Shown here in pieces: positions 1 through 8,823 of a DNA stretch of 64,000 nt. The number at the start of each line of letters is the position of its first letter. Positions within the stretch are counted from its first letter, which is position 1. The DNA comes from JAISFI01 sp031552335 (GTDB taxonomy: Bacteria > Bacteroidota > Bacteroidia > Bacteroidales > Azobacteroidaceae), in the NCBI GenBank assembly GCA_031552335.1, contig JAVBMQ010000008.1, positions 1 to 64,000 of the forward strand, given 5' to 3'. Made by a program: the position numbers and the translations under genes. The notes beneath the pieces are model-generated. The model saw only the letters and a program-made list of their open reading frames with translations, was not told the DNA's origin and did no database searches.

Positions 1-27
1 CTGTTTGCCTTGAGATATAAACTTCAT
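1..27 (-). CDS. Start of a gene running off the left edge (partial)
   Basis: An ATG at 25-27 on the minus strand opens a frame reading MKFISQGKQ to the window edge. A TATCTTTG (-7 type) element lies about 20 bases upstream at 48-55, which supports a real start. Too little is present to name a product. Confidence 0.4.
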
Positions 28-47
28 AAAATCGACTTTTTAACACT

Positions 48-55
48 CAAAGATA
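48..55 (-). promoter_or_regulatory. Bacteroidota -7 promoter element TATCTTTG
   Basis: The minus strand reads TATCTTTG, matching the TAnnTTTG consensus of the Bacteroidota primary sigma factor, placed 20 bases before the partial gene at the left edge. No clear -33 TTG is visible. Confidence 0.45.
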
Positions 56-119
56 CGAATTTTATATTAAAAAACCATGAATAATCAGATTTATTTTACT
101 ATATATCAAAGGGATAGAT

Positions 120-983
120 TTATTCAGCAGACCCTAAATAAGAATATCCTAACCCGGCAAGTTTAGCAACTACCCGTTTATCGTCGAATTCATATGCCAA
201 TCCCATCCATACGCCAATTATCCGTACAGCTGAAGAATAACGTAACAGGTCATTATCGAGTACGATTTTCATCAGGTAAACCAGCGCTTCCACCCGTCCG
301 TTGTCGGCATTTTCAAGAATAGATTGACGCAAACCTTCCTGCAACCTGGCTGCCAGCAACATATCTCCCAACAGTTTGTGAAGTTTTGTATCATTGCTTT
401 TTACGATACCATTGATAATGGAATCAGTCAGCAATTTGGTGTTGTTATCTCCCAAACAAATATCTTCGATGGACTGAACCACTGCTTTATCATTTTCATC
501 GATATATACAGCTAAGAAATCTCCATAAATATCACTGTCCAGGGTGATCCTGTTATCTTCATCATCATCTTTTTCCGGAATTAACAAGTCTTTGGCCATA
601 TTGAACTGATTCCAGGGAAAATAAACTGTTTCCAGGATATCAATAAACTTATCAAAATAAGGCTCGATGTTTTGTGTACGGAAAGAACGGCGGTAAGTAG
701 TCGGAGAATAAACATATAGGTTTAATCTGCTGATGGTTTTACCCACTACATCGGCAATAGTTTTACCATGGATTTCTTCGAATAATTGCCGTGGACCGTT
801 ATTATAAACTTCTCCGAGTGTTTTCGGAGCGTCCGATTTCAGTTCGGTAATCAACGCATTTTTCTTTTCCTCCGCATGTGGGTATCGACTGTTTTTATGG
901 TCAATTAAAGCTTTCGCAATGGCTCCGGCACGTCCGGCGGGTTTTTTAAGTTTTTCTGTAATTGCTTCAATGTACGATTTCAT
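120..983 (-). CDS. DUF5724/DUF4132-like protein, probably truncated
   Basis: A 287-residue protein with no signal peptide, so probably cytoplasmic. A segment around residues 95-105 (YRRSFRTQN) and a later block (LLAARLQEGLRQSI, then RYSSAVRIIGVWMG) resemble, from memory, the DUF5724 part of large DUF4132/MolR-type proteins, which usually exceed 1,000 residues. Here the frame stops soon after that block, and AT-rich intergenic DNA with a new promoter follows, so this looks like a truncated or shortened family member. The small gene upstream (1121-1537) has a character I associate with the same gene neighbourhood. Function of the family is unknown. The assignment is by recall only. Confidence 0.55.
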   Translation of the reverse strand: MKSYIEAITEKLKKPAGRAGAIAKALIDHKNSRYPHAEEKKNALITELKSDAPKTLGEVYNNGPRQLFEEIHGKTIADVVGKTISRLNLYVYSPTTYRRSFRTQNIEPYFDKFIDILETVYFPWNQFNMAKDLLIPEKDDDEDNRITLDSDIYGDFLAVYIDENDKAVVQSIEDICLGDNNTKLLTDSIINGIVKSNDTKLHKLLGDMLLAARLQEGLRQSILENADNGRVEALVYLMKIVLDNDLLRYSSAVRIIGVWMGLAYEFDDKRVVAKLAGLGYSYLGSAE

Positions 984-1120
984 AAAATGATAGGTTTGTT
1001 TAAATTACTTTGAAACACAAAGAAACACTTTTTTCATGAAAGATAAAAATGTACCTATTGTGTGATACCTTTTTGTGCAAAACTTGAAATTTAAAAGGGG
1101 GAACCGTTAATGCTAATGCA

Positions 1121-1537
1121 TTAGAACCTTCTCCCTGCCAGCATTGTCAACCGAATAAAAGTCAAGATATCGCCATCCCTGAGTTCAAAGGCGGAGTTCC
1201 CGGAAATTTCTGTTTCATTGATTAATATGCGGTAAAGACCATCTTCAAAACATTGCAGGGCATTGGCAACCGCTTGTTGTTCATCTTGTTGTTTTTCGTT
1301 TTTCCGGTCATTGAAACTTACTTTCCCGGTGTATATGCCATCATCGTATTCCTGTTGTGAAAGATATGGGAAAAAAGGAGCATCGACAGACCGGGCATTA
1401 TATTCCCGTACATTTTCCAAAACTAAACAAGTGATTAGCTTTTGAACAGTATCTACATCATCAGGGATTATTTGAGGTTGAAGTTCAAGCATTGCTTTTC
1501 GTTTTCCGGCTGCTTTGATACGAATAAATATCTTCAT
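1121..1537 (-). CDS. Small conserved protein, possible partner of the DUF5724-like gene
   Basis: A 138-residue cytoplasmic protein beginning MKIFIRIKAAGKRKAMLEL and ending with a hydrophobic block (ILTFIRLTMLAGRRF). No catalytic motif is evident. A start 12 codons further upstream is possible but is rejected, because a TAACTTTG promoter element (1561-1568, minus strand) overlaps it, so transcription should begin downstream. The protein resembles small proteins I recall beside DUF4132-type genes, consistent with its neighbour at 120-983. Role unknown. Confidence 0.55.
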   Translation of the reverse strand: MKIFIRIKAAGKRKAMLELQPQIIPDDVDTVQKLITCLVLENVREYNARSVDAPFFPYLSQQEYDDGIYTGKVSFNDRKNEKQQDEQQAVANALQCFEDGLYRILINETEISGNSAFELRDGDILTFIRLTMLAGRRF

Positions 1538-1560
1538 AATGTGCTTTTGTTTGGTAATGG

Positions 1561-1568
1561 CAAAGTTA
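1561..1568 (-). promoter_or_regulatory. -7 promoter element TAACTTTG
   Basis: The minus strand reads TAACTTTG about 24 bases before the chosen ATG at 1537. It decides the start of that gene because it overlaps the only alternative upstream start. Confidence 0.5.
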
Positions 1569-1617
1569 ATCATTTTTATCTAAGACGGAAATTTATAGAA
1601 CAATGAACATTTTTTCA

Positions 1618-1625
1618 TAACTTTG
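1618..1625 (+). promoter_or_regulatory. -7 promoter element TAACTTTG
   Basis: The plus strand reads TAACTTTG 67 bases before the esterase ATG at 1693. With the divergent element at 1561-1568 it makes a short bidirectional promoter region. Confidence 0.5.
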
Positions 1626-1692
1626 TACGCACTACTGCCCATTGTTATTTCGTATCTCAACAATATATCACATAAAATAATTATAATAAAAA

Positions 1693-2916
1693 ATGAAAAA
1701 GATTAATTTTTTCCTATTGGTTTTGTTTGTCCTTGTGTTTATTCCTTCTTGTTCGTCGGATGATGACGATTTACCTGTTATTCCTACTTATGATTATTTG
1801 ATAAAGGCAAATAAAGCTTTCAACGAACCTATACAAGCTGCAGCTTTACAGTTTTTCTTAAATACGCAACCGGATTATCAGGTTTATGCCTCTTTGCCTG
1901 AGGCGAATGTGAATCTCTATCAGGTAAGCTACTGCACGCAATATCAGGGAAACCCTGTTACGGCTTCGGGTGTATTTGTTGTTCCCGAAGGCTATGATTA
2001 CAATATGCCAACGGTGGTATATACCCATGGAACGATTTATAAAAACGAAGCGCCATCGCTGAATCTTTCTTTGGCAGGCTTTCAAAATTCCATCGAGGTA
2101 TTTTTGTGCGCGGTGTTGTCTTCGTCATTCAATTGTGCTGTGTTGATGCCTGATTATATCGGTTATGGAGATAGTCAGTCGATCACGCATCCTTACACAC
2201 ATGCCGAGTCACTTGGACAGGCTTCGTTAGATTTAATTCGTGCTTATAAAGAATATGCAGGTACATCGTTCAATAATCATTTGTTGCTTACGGGTTATTC
2301 CGAAGGAGGATTTGCCGCTGTAGCTTTGCAAAAAAAAATACAGGAAATGCCACAAGCTGGATTGCAGATTGATAAAACGATTGCCGGTTCGGGCGCTTAC
2401 GATAATGTGGCTCTTGCTCAAAAATTTCTTGCCAAAGATGACGATACGAGTTTGCATTTTGTAAGCAGCTATCTGTGGGTATTTCAAATGTATAAAACGG
2501 ATTACGGATATTCGAAAAGTTACGATGATATTTTTTCTCCGGAGGATAATACTACTTTGAAAGCACACAATTATGATATGGCCTATTTTGCACCTGAAAA
2601 TCTATCGATTAATTCTACCCCAACCCAATTATTTACAAGCGATTTTCGCAACGGAGTGGTAAACGGAACGGATACGGAGTTTATGCAGATATTGACCGAC
2701 AATTCGTTGACCGAATTTGCTCCTGCCGATAGCTTGCTGTTTGTCTGCGGAAGTGCTGACGATTGGGTGTATCCCGAAAATACGCGAAACGCTTATGATA
2801 AAATGCGCAGTAAAGGCTGCAAAGTGTGGATGTACGAAGAAACCGGCGGCGATCACTATTCCACTTTGCCTGTGTTTTTGGATATTTTGCTGAAACGAAT
2901 GAATTTGTATAAATAA
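1693..2916 (+). CDS. Secreted lipoprotein esterase/lipase, alpha/beta-hydrolase fold
   Basis: A 407-residue lipoprotein: a hydrophobic signal ends in a lipobox with Cys20, followed by an SSDDDD stretch that fits a surface lipoprotein export signal. The alpha/beta-hydrolase core shows the nucleophile elbow GYSEGG at 201-206 (Ser203), an Asp in SADDWVYP (about 356-357) and a C-terminal His388 in GGDHYSTLP, giving a full Ser-Asp-His triad. A PDYIGYGDS loop near 153 is typical of secretory lipases and related esterases. The substrate is unknown; lipids, or ester groups on glycans, are possible. It is a single-gene unit closed by the hairpin at 2993-3021. Confidence 0.8.
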   Translation: MKKINFFLLVLFVLVFIPSCSSDDDDLPVIPTYDYLIKANKAFNEPIQAAALQFFLNTQPDYQVYASLPEANVNLYQVSYCTQYQGNPVTASGVFVVPEGYDYNMPTVVYTHGTIYKNEAPSLNLSLAGFQNSIEVFLCAVLSSSFNCAVLMPDYIGYGDSQSITHPYTHAESLGQASLDLIRAYKEYAGTSFNNHLLLTGYSEGGFAAVALQKKIQEMPQAGLQIDKTIAGSGAYDNVALAQKFLAKDDDTSLHFVSSYLWVFQMYKTDYGYSKSYDDIFSPEDNTTLKAHNYDMAYFAPENLSINSTPTQLFTSDFRNGVVNGTDTEFMQILTDNSLTEFAPADSLLFVCGSADDWVYPENTRNAYDKMRSKGCKVWMYEETGGDHYSTLPVFLDILLKRMNLYK

Positions 2917-2992
2917 TTGGTATGTAGGCAATAGCGAACAGAGACAACAGTGAAATGGGGTGGAAGAGATAATAAGATGTCTAAGACAGAAA

Positions 2993-3021
2993 AAAAGGGT
3001 TGCTTTATAGGCAACCCTTTT
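2993..3021. terminator. Bidirectional rho-independent terminator
   Basis: An 11-bp perfect stem (AAAAGGGTTGC pairing with GCAACCCTTTT) with a 7-base loop lies between the convergent genes ending at 2916 (+) and 3060 (-). Read on the minus strand it runs into seven Ts; on the plus strand into four. Confidence 0.85.
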
Positions 3022-3059
3022 CAATGCAAAGTGTATATAAAGTGTATGTGTGTGTATGT

Positions 3060-3800
3060 TTAGTTTTTTACTTCTACTACAACGTAAGCATCATGACCAT
3101 CCTGTTGGACCGGTTCGTAATATGTTCCGTTGTAAACCATATAAGTTTGACCATCAACCGTAGTTTGTGTAGCTCCGTCCGGCAGATGTATAACCACCGC
3201 TCCCGGAGGAGAAGTTATGACTTTATATTTACTGCTTGATTTGGTGTAGAATACACCGGCATAGTAGTAATAAGTTTTATCATCTACCTTTACTTTGACG
3301 TATCCATCCGGCAGGGAAGGGACTTCTGCTCCGACAGGAGCGGGAACAGCTTTGTAACCGTCATCTACTTTTACATAATAAACGCCTTTATCATAATGAT
3401 ACTGCTGATCATTAATGGTAATAATAATGGCAGCTGTTGTCAGTGTGGCTACTATAAATCCTATCGGGTGCCATACAGGTCCCCAGTAGTAGGGAACATA
3501 CGGATGATCGAAATATGGGTAATGAAAAGCCGGTACAGGTACAGGGTACGGCACAGGAACAGGGCGGGGTACAGGTACAGGGCGGGGTACCGGATAAGGC
3601 ACTGGTCTTGGGCCCGGGTAGGGTACTGGTCTTGGACCTGGATAAGGTACAGGACGAGGACCAGGAGCCGGAGGAACAGGCCTTGGTGGTGGCCCAACAT
3701 GTACAGGTCTCGCATGATAAAATCTTTGTGCCGGTGTACTTTGAGGGATCAATAAACACAATCCCAACAAAATGATCAGATATTTACCTGTTGTTTTCAT
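3060..3800 (-). CDS. DUF6515-family exported protein with proline-rich repeats
   Basis: A 246-residue protein with an N-terminal signal peptide. Residues about 35-95 are a Pro/Arg/Val/Tyr repeat (units like PRPVPYPG and PVPVPRP). A short hydrophobic stretch follows, then three related Tyr-rich units (YYVKVDDGYKAVPAP, YYYYAGVFYTKSSSKYKVI, MVYNGTYYEPV) characteristic of DUF6515. The family probably forms small beta-rich modules at the envelope; no enzymatic role is evident. The start overlaps the stop of the upstream DUF2092 gene by one base (TAATG), with an AGGAGG-like site inside that gene's last codons, so the two are translationally coupled. Confidence 0.75.
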   Translation of the reverse strand: MKTTGKYLIILLGLCLLIPQSTPAQRFYHARPVHVGPPPRPVPPAPGPRPVPYPGPRPVPYPGPRPVPYPVPRPVPVPRPVPVPYPVPVPAFHYPYFDHPYVPYYWGPVWHPIGFIVATLTTAAIIITINDQQYHYDKGVYYVKVDDGYKAVPAPVGAEVPSLPDGYVKVKVDDKTYYYYAGVFYTKSSSKYKVITSPPGAVVIHLPDGATQTTVDGQTYMVYNGTYYEPVQQDGHDAYVVVEVKN

Positions 3801-4540
3801 TATTTTCCTCCTTTTTTAGATTTCACTTCTACGGCCATGGGAGGGATATTGTATTCGAACATACTGTTTGGCAGGCCAGGATTGATATCCCAGTCGCTAT
3901 ACGTTGCTTCGAACTGCGGACTGCCGGGTTCGCTTCCATAGACTAATATCATTTTTACCGGAAGAGAAAAGTCATCATCTGCAATCCAAAACTGATAACC
4001 GGTTCCATTCAGGTCTTTTCCTGCGATATGAAAACAATCTTTTCCGCCAACATTGGTGATACCGAGATAGATCAGATTGCCTCCTGTATCGATCAAATCT
4101 TCTATAAACGAATCATAAAAATAATCTGCTGCAGGAAATTCAATCCCATATTGTTTGGAGATTGTATCCATTGTTTCTGTGATTGTAGCAGGAGTAGAAA
4201 GTATAGAATATTGATTCTTTTCATAAGAATAATACATCAGTGATGTTTGATTATACCACAACATCCGTCTTCCCTGATCTCCGGAAAAATGAATCTTCAT
4301 CTGATTGGGAAATTTCATATATACATATTCTTCTCCGGAATGTTTCACTAATCCCAGACTTTCATCGTTAACATCGTAATTCGTATTAACTTTAAAGCTA
4401 CATGATCCCAAAGATTGAATGGTCTGCACAGTCTTATTCAGAATATATATTGCCAATGAATCTATCTGTGGAGATTGGGCCTGAACTCTTGCAATAAACA
4501 GAGTTGATAACAGGGTAAAGATGAAAATACTTTTTTTCAT
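3800..4540 (-). CDS. DUF2092 periplasmic protein (LolA-like fold)
   Basis: A 246-residue protein with a cleavable signal peptide ending near AQS (residue about 22). The body matches DUF2092 in layout: an early QTIQSLGSCSFKVNTNYDV strand, the MKFPNQMKIHFSGDQGRRMLWYNQ strand pair, and a late PVKMILVYG segment. The fold is related to the lipoprotein carriers LolA/LolB, so binding of a lipid or lipoprotein in the periplasm is plausible but unproven. It is the first gene of a two-gene operon with the DUF6515 protein, and it is divergent from the YXWXGXW gene at 4740. Confidence 0.75.
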   Translation of the reverse strand: MKKSIFIFTLLSTLFIARVQAQSPQIDSLAIYILNKTVQTIQSLGSCSFKVNTNYDVNDESLGLVKHSGEEYVYMKFPNQMKIHFSGDQGRRMLWYNQTSLMYYSYEKNQYSILSTPATITETMDTISKQYGIEFPAADYFYDSFIEDLIDTGGNLIYLGITNVGGKDCFHIAGKDLNGTGYQFWIADDDFSLPVKMILVYGSEPGSPQFEATYSDWDINPGLPNSMFEYNIPPMAVEVKSKKGGK

Positions 4541-4592
4541 AAATCTGATGTTTATTTACTGACATAACGATTAATATGCTACATTTGTTCAC

Positions 4593-4600
4593 TATATTTG
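4593..4600 (+). promoter_or_regulatory. Candidate -7 promoter element TATATTTG
   Basis: TATATTTG on the plus strand, about 140 bases before the ATG at 4740. If used, it implies a long 5' leader. No recognisable -33 element. Confidence 0.35.
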
Positions 4601-4739
4601 TAAGTCAGGAGTTAAAAAATTAACTGCAACTATTTCACTATTTGATTATTAACAATAATTAAGTGAGGGCGATTAAACGTTCTGCATAGAAAACCGTCAT
4701 ACAATTAAATCTGGGATTAATCCTTAAAAAATAAAAGAT

Positions 4740-5837
4740 ATGAAAACAAGAAAATTATCTCTCCTTATCATTTCGATAATTGCCTTTTGGGGCGTAGAGA
4801 TGTCAGCGCAGGTGCAAGTGAATTTTTCAATATATGCAAATATCCCTTTGGCTCCTAATGTAACTCTGACCATTGGAACTCCGGTGATTGTAGCTCCTGC
4901 TCCTGATTATGTGTGGATTGAAGGACATTGGGTATGGGATCCGAGAGCTCATAATTATGTATGGATGCAAGGCTATTGGGCTTATCCTCCTTATGCCGGC
5001 GCTTATTGGATTCCCGGATATTGGGAAATGTCTCGTGGCGGGTATATATGGATAGATGCTTGCTGGGCGCCAAGAAATTACAGACCGGTGTATGGATATT
5101 ATAACGGACGTTATGATTATTTCGGCCGACCGGTGTATTATCATAATCCGTATCATTATCATGGTCATGGTCATGGACATGGACATGGACATGACCACCA
5201 TCCACGCGGATATGCATTCTCTTATGATCATACTCCGGGACATATGGGAAAAGGATATAATAGTTCTCCTTATTATAATAGCGCTTCTTCTTCCGATAGA
5301 AAAAGAATGGAATCTGATGATATCAGACGTAACGACAATAACAACAGACGTGCTTCATCAGCTTCATACGATAATAATAACAATAACGGACGGAATAATG
5401 CTTCCGGAAGAGGAACCTCTACAAGAGCCGGGAATAGTAGTAATAACGGACAAAGTACCAGGAGCTCTTCTTCTGAATACAGCGGAAATACCAGAAGTTC
5501 AAATATGACCTCTGATAATGGAATTGCACGCAGTAGCGGCAATAATAATAGTGCAACAAGGGAAACAAACCAACGTTCAACACAAGAATATAGTACCAGA
5601 AGTTCTAATGCAACTCCATCACAAAATAATACGAGTACCCGTTCAAGCAGCAGCTCAAATAGCAATGTGAACCGTTCTTCTTCAGAAGGTAACAACAGCA
5701 GGAGTAGCAGCCGTTCGAGTTCATCAGTTTCTACACGGTCTTCTTCCGCACAATCCGGACAAGCGTCTACAAGAAGCAGCAGTTCTTCTTCTGGCTCTTC
5801 TTCCCGTTCATCTTCTTCAAGAAGCAGTAACCGGTAA
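4740..5837 (+). CDS. YXWXGXW-repeat exported protein with His-rich and Ser/Arg/Asn-rich tail
   Basis: A 365-residue protein with a signal peptide (cleavage near SAQ). Residues about 55-105 carry repeated Y-x-W-x-x-G-x-W units (YVWIEGHWVW, YVWMQGYWAY, YWIPGYW, YIWIDACW). A His/Gly run (HYHGHGHGHGHGHDHHP, about 140-157) follows, which could bind divalent metals. The last 190 residues are low-complexity Ser/Asn/Arg/Thr, probably disordered. YXWXGXW proteins are common secreted proteins of unknown function. It is monocistronic and ends at a strong terminator. Confidence 0.75.
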   Translation: MKTRKLSLLIISIIAFWGVEMSAQVQVNFSIYANIPLAPNVTLTIGTPVIVAPAPDYVWIEGHWVWDPRAHNYVWMQGYWAYPPYAGAYWIPGYWEMSRGGYIWIDACWAPRNYRPVYGYYNGRYDYFGRPVYYHNPYHYHGHGHGHGHGHDHHPRGYAFSYDHTPGHMGKGYNSSPYYNSASSSDRKRMESDDIRRNDNNNRRASSASYDNNNNNGRNNASGRGTSTRAGNSSNNGQSTRSSSSEYSGNTRSSNMTSDNGIARSSGNNNSATRETNQRSTQEYSTRSSNATPSQNNTSTRSSSSSNSNVNRSSSEGNNSRSSSRSSSSVSTRSSSAQSGQASTRSSSSSSGSSSRSSSSRSSNR

Positions 5838-5879
5838 ACCGGATAAACGAAATTTATAAAAATTGAATAATATGTTGAG

Positions 5880-5912
5880 AGGCTGTCTGATATTTTTCAG
5901 GCAGCCTTTTCT
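5880..5912 (+). terminator. Rho-independent terminator after the YXWXGXW gene
   Basis: An 11-bp stem AGGCTGTCTGA / TCAGGCAGCCT (one G-U pair, 6-base loop) is followed by TTTT. Confidence 0.85.
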
Positions 5913-5940
5913 CGATTGATGATTCAGGGTACCTTGCATT

Positions 5941-5979
5941 AAAAAAAACTCCAGAATGATTTACTGATCAAATAAATCA
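5941..5979 (-). terminator. Possible weak terminator of the T9SS cargo cluster
   Basis: A 7-bp stem (TGATTTA/TAAATCA, 9-base loop at 5957-5979) on the minus strand is followed eight bases later by a run of eight Ts. It lies about 90 bases after the stop of the GH128-like gene. The stem is short and AT-rich. Confidence 0.4.
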
Positions 5980-6067
5980 GCAGGAATGGGCCTGGTATTC
6001 ATTTCTGCAAATTTTCTTTTGGGCTGTTTTTCTGGTTTGGAATAGGAATACAGTGGGAGAGAGGCTG

Positions 6068-8818
6068 TTATTTTTTAATGAAAGAACCACTCTGCTTTCC
6101 ATTGATCAAAAGAATATAAAATCCGGATGATAGACCGCTTACATCAAAACTATTTCCACCGGTTTGTGATATAACTTTATTTCCCAACAAATTAAAGATT
6201 TCTATATTGGCAGAGTTTTGATCTATCCCTGAAATATATAATATCTCAGTTGCAGGGTTTGGATAGATTTGTATATCACCGGATATTTTGTTGGAGGAGA
6301 TAGAAGTATTTTGATCAATTTCGATAACCATCCATCCGACTTGTTCGGGTTGTACTGTGGCTGATGCACCTGCCGAAACCTCTCTTTGCTTGAATATTCT
6401 GGCATTTGTACCGGTTAGGGCGCTGTATCTCAGGGTAGATGTTATGTTGTCATTGGTGGTCTGCATCCCTGCGAAAAATGCAGGATTAATAAATGAATCT
6501 TCGTTAAATGAAAATTGATATTGTTTGGCATAAGAGCCAACAGTATTATCAGGAGTAATTCCTACCACTATTTTCTTCCCATTGATAGTCCCGGTTCCCG
6601 GAGTCAGGGCCACATAGGAAAAATACTCCCGGGGAGAAGTCGCGGTTACTTTTTCTTCCTTTTGCAAGGCTACTTCAAATCCTGTTTTGGTGACATTACG
6701 TATCCGGACGGTTTGTGGGAAAGAAGAATTATTAGTAGTCTGTGTGGTAAAAACAATCGGAACTGTCTCGAAAGCTGTTGAAAAGTTAACCGCTTTCCAT
6801 ACACTTGTAACAGAAGCTGAGGCTGCCTGTGCTTGAATATTGCCGAATTGATGAGATCCGGCAGGAATGGCAAAATAAGAAATTGTTTCGTCTCTGAATG
6901 TGGAGGTGGTTACATAGTTCCATTTATTCAGTTGAAAATCGAAACCTTCTTTGGTAAGGGACTTAATCCGGTTTGTCATTGCATCTTTATTGACATAAGA
7001 GGAAGGGCCGAAGATGACCAATGGATTTTCTTCAAAAATGCTTCCGAAATAGAATTTTTTCCAATCAGTAGGTTTGATAGAAACATTATCATATTGGATC
7101 TTTCCTTCCGGAGTGAAAAAAATATCTATCTCATTGGAAGCTGACGTTTCTCCGTTATATCCTATGAGTTGGATAGCATAACTAACCTTTCCCGGATCGG
7201 AAGCGTTGAGTTTGCTTGTATATTTTTTAGTGGAAGTATTGGTTATTTCATCTATTTTCTCGTATTTTCCGTTATTTACTTTTTTGAGGATATTATATGA
7301 CCGGGATAATTCCTGATTGGAGTCTGACCAGGATAAACTTATTTCTTCCTTCACGGGGTCATATGTATAACTCAAAACAGGAGCGATCAGATCCCATTGG
7401 GGAATCACTTCATAATCGGGATTATACGCTAATGGAGCAACATTGTCACGGTAAAGTTCACCGGCAAGCGTAAATGTCTCTTCCGGTTCGTCTTTTTCCG
7501 ATTTGATCAGTATAGCTCTGTTATATCCCACCCAGTTGTAGATTGAATATCTTTCGATAAAGCTACAAGTATCCATTACATTGAGTATCCTTTTCAGGTT
7601 ATCTCTCATGTATGTTTGGTTTGCGTTGTCTGCTGGTCCGGTATTATCATTAGGACCTCCACCGTCTGATCCTTCCGGGCCTCCGGTTCTATTAGGCCAC
7701 CATTCTCCGGTCCAATGCGCTCCGATATTCCATTCTTTGATCCAGATCGGGCGTTTGGTTTTCCGGTGGACTTCTGCGATGGAGTTATACCATCGTTGAG
7801 GGTCGGTTTCTCCCCAGTAAGCATGTATAACTACATAATCTACCCTGTAGTTCCGGGCATTAGCTTTTTCCATAAACTCGTACAGCCACTTGAAATCGGT
7901 CGTCGCAGGACTTCCTACGCGCAATCCTGATTTCATCATTTGCGGCCATTGTTCAATAGCTATATCTACAGACATGTTCGCTTGTTCCCAGTGATCAGGT
8001 TCATTAAATGAGAGCAGATGTGATACTTTGTTTAGAGGATTGATGTCTGTTTCAAATCCCGGCCACCATTGGGTGATTCTTTCCGGTACATATTCCATTC
8101 CCATCTCGGAATTTTTTCCGGCGCCCCAATCGTAATACCAGGTAGAATTGGTCAAATGTCTTTGATTATAGCTACCGCCGCACCAGCCTTTTTTAGATAC
8201 CCATTCCCATCTGAACACCCGTATATAAGAAATGGTTTGGTCAAGTTCGGATTGGATGACCGGAATATTGATATCTTCTCTATCAGCAACGAATACCCGG
8301 CTATAACCTGTTCCGTCCGGACTATTGGCTAATGTAGCCATGTAACCTCTTTTCAGTTTGAAAGACCTTATTTTATTTTCCAGACCGGCAGGTAGATTGT
8401 TGTGGTATTCGTACAACGACATCCAGGTTCCTTCTCCTCCGTAATTTTGTTCAGTGAAAACCTGCAGGGGTTTATAGGCATCAGTATGGGACATGATAAC
8501 TGTACCATGCCCATATACACTGATGCGGCAGTTAATATCTTCTTCTAATGCTTGTCCGTTGATCAAAATATTGCTTTTATACTTTTCCAGTACAATAAGT
8601 GGTTTCATTTTGTCGAAAAACAGCCAGGAATCTTCCGAGTTGATTGAGATTGTACTGTTGACAATCGGATCTTCTGCATCGGTGAGATGTAGATCTGTAT
8701 TGACCGGAACGATATAACTTGCCTGATCGGAAACCGAACCCTGTGTGATTACCTGATTTTGTGCATGTATTGACACACTTATCAGTAAACCGGAAATGAA
8801 TAGCAATACTTTTTTCAT
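6068..8818 (-). CDS. GH128-like secreted glycoside hydrolase with T9SS sorting domain
   Basis: A 916-residue protein: signal peptide (to about AQ20); an N-terminal region including a beta/gamma-crystallin-like segment (about 115-165, VFTEQNYGGEGTWM then IRSFKLKRGY); a TIM-barrel core about 195-450; a fibronectin-III-like unit near 490-560; a beta-rich region with paired strands 570-835; and a C-terminal T9SS type A domain from about 845 (IQIYPNPATE ... SGFYILLINGK). In the barrel, SFNEPD (Glu273) and WIKEWN (Glu362) fit the acid/base and nucleophile of the glyco_hydro_cc / GH128 group, whose known members cut beta-1,3-glucans. The substrate here is inferred. It starts five bases after the stop of the upstream 1,417-residue gene, so the two are one operon. 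Confidence 0.75.
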   Translation of the reverse strand: MKKVLLFISGLLISVSIHAQNQVITQGSVSDQASYIVPVNTDLHLTDAEDPIVNSTISINSEDSWLFFDKMKPLIVLEKYKSNILINGQALEEDINCRISVYGHGTVIMSHTDAYKPLQVFTEQNYGGEGTWMSLYEYHNNLPAGLENKIRSFKLKRGYMATLANSPDGTGYSRVFVADREDINIPVIQSELDQTISYIRVFRWEWVSKKGWCGGSYNQRHLTNSTWYYDWGAGKNSEMGMEYVPERITQWWPGFETDINPLNKVSHLLSFNEPDHWEQANMSVDIAIEQWPQMMKSGLRVGSPATTDFKWLYEFMEKANARNYRVDYVVIHAYWGETDPQRWYNSIAEVHRKTKRPIWIKEWNIGAHWTGEWWPNRTGGPEGSDGGGPNDNTGPADNANQTYMRDNLKRILNVMDTCSFIERYSIYNWVGYNRAILIKSEKDEPEETFTLAGELYRDNVAPLAYNPDYEVIPQWDLIAPVLSYTYDPVKEEISLSWSDSNQELSRSYNILKKVNNGKYEKIDEITNTSTKKYTSKLNASDPGKVSYAIQLIGYNGETSASNEIDIFFTPEGKIQYDNVSIKPTDWKKFYFGSIFEENPLVIFGPSSYVNKDAMTNRIKSLTKEGFDFQLNKWNYVTTSTFRDETISYFAIPAGSHQFGNIQAQAASASVTSVWKAVNFSTAFETVPIVFTTQTTNNSSFPQTVRIRNVTKTGFEVALQKEEKVTATSPREYFSYVALTPGTGTINGKKIVVGITPDNTVGSYAKQYQFSFNEDSFINPAFFAGMQTTNDNITSTLRYSALTGTNARIFKQREVSAGASATVQPEQVGWMVIEIDQNTSISSNKISGDIQIYPNPATEILYISGIDQNSANIEIFNLLGNKVISQTGGNSFDVSGLSSGFYILLINGKQSGSFIKK

Positions 8819-8823
8819 GTAAA

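Noticed and set aside
3540..3690. Repeated DNA in the DUF6515 gene
   Set aside because: It encodes in-frame Pro-rich protein repeats, not an independent repeat element.
5056..5508. Open frame inside the YXWXGXW gene, and similar long frames opposite SusC, GH97 and DUF6515 genes
   Set aside because: They are frame shadows of low-complexity or strongly coding sequence, with no start signals or recognisable domains.
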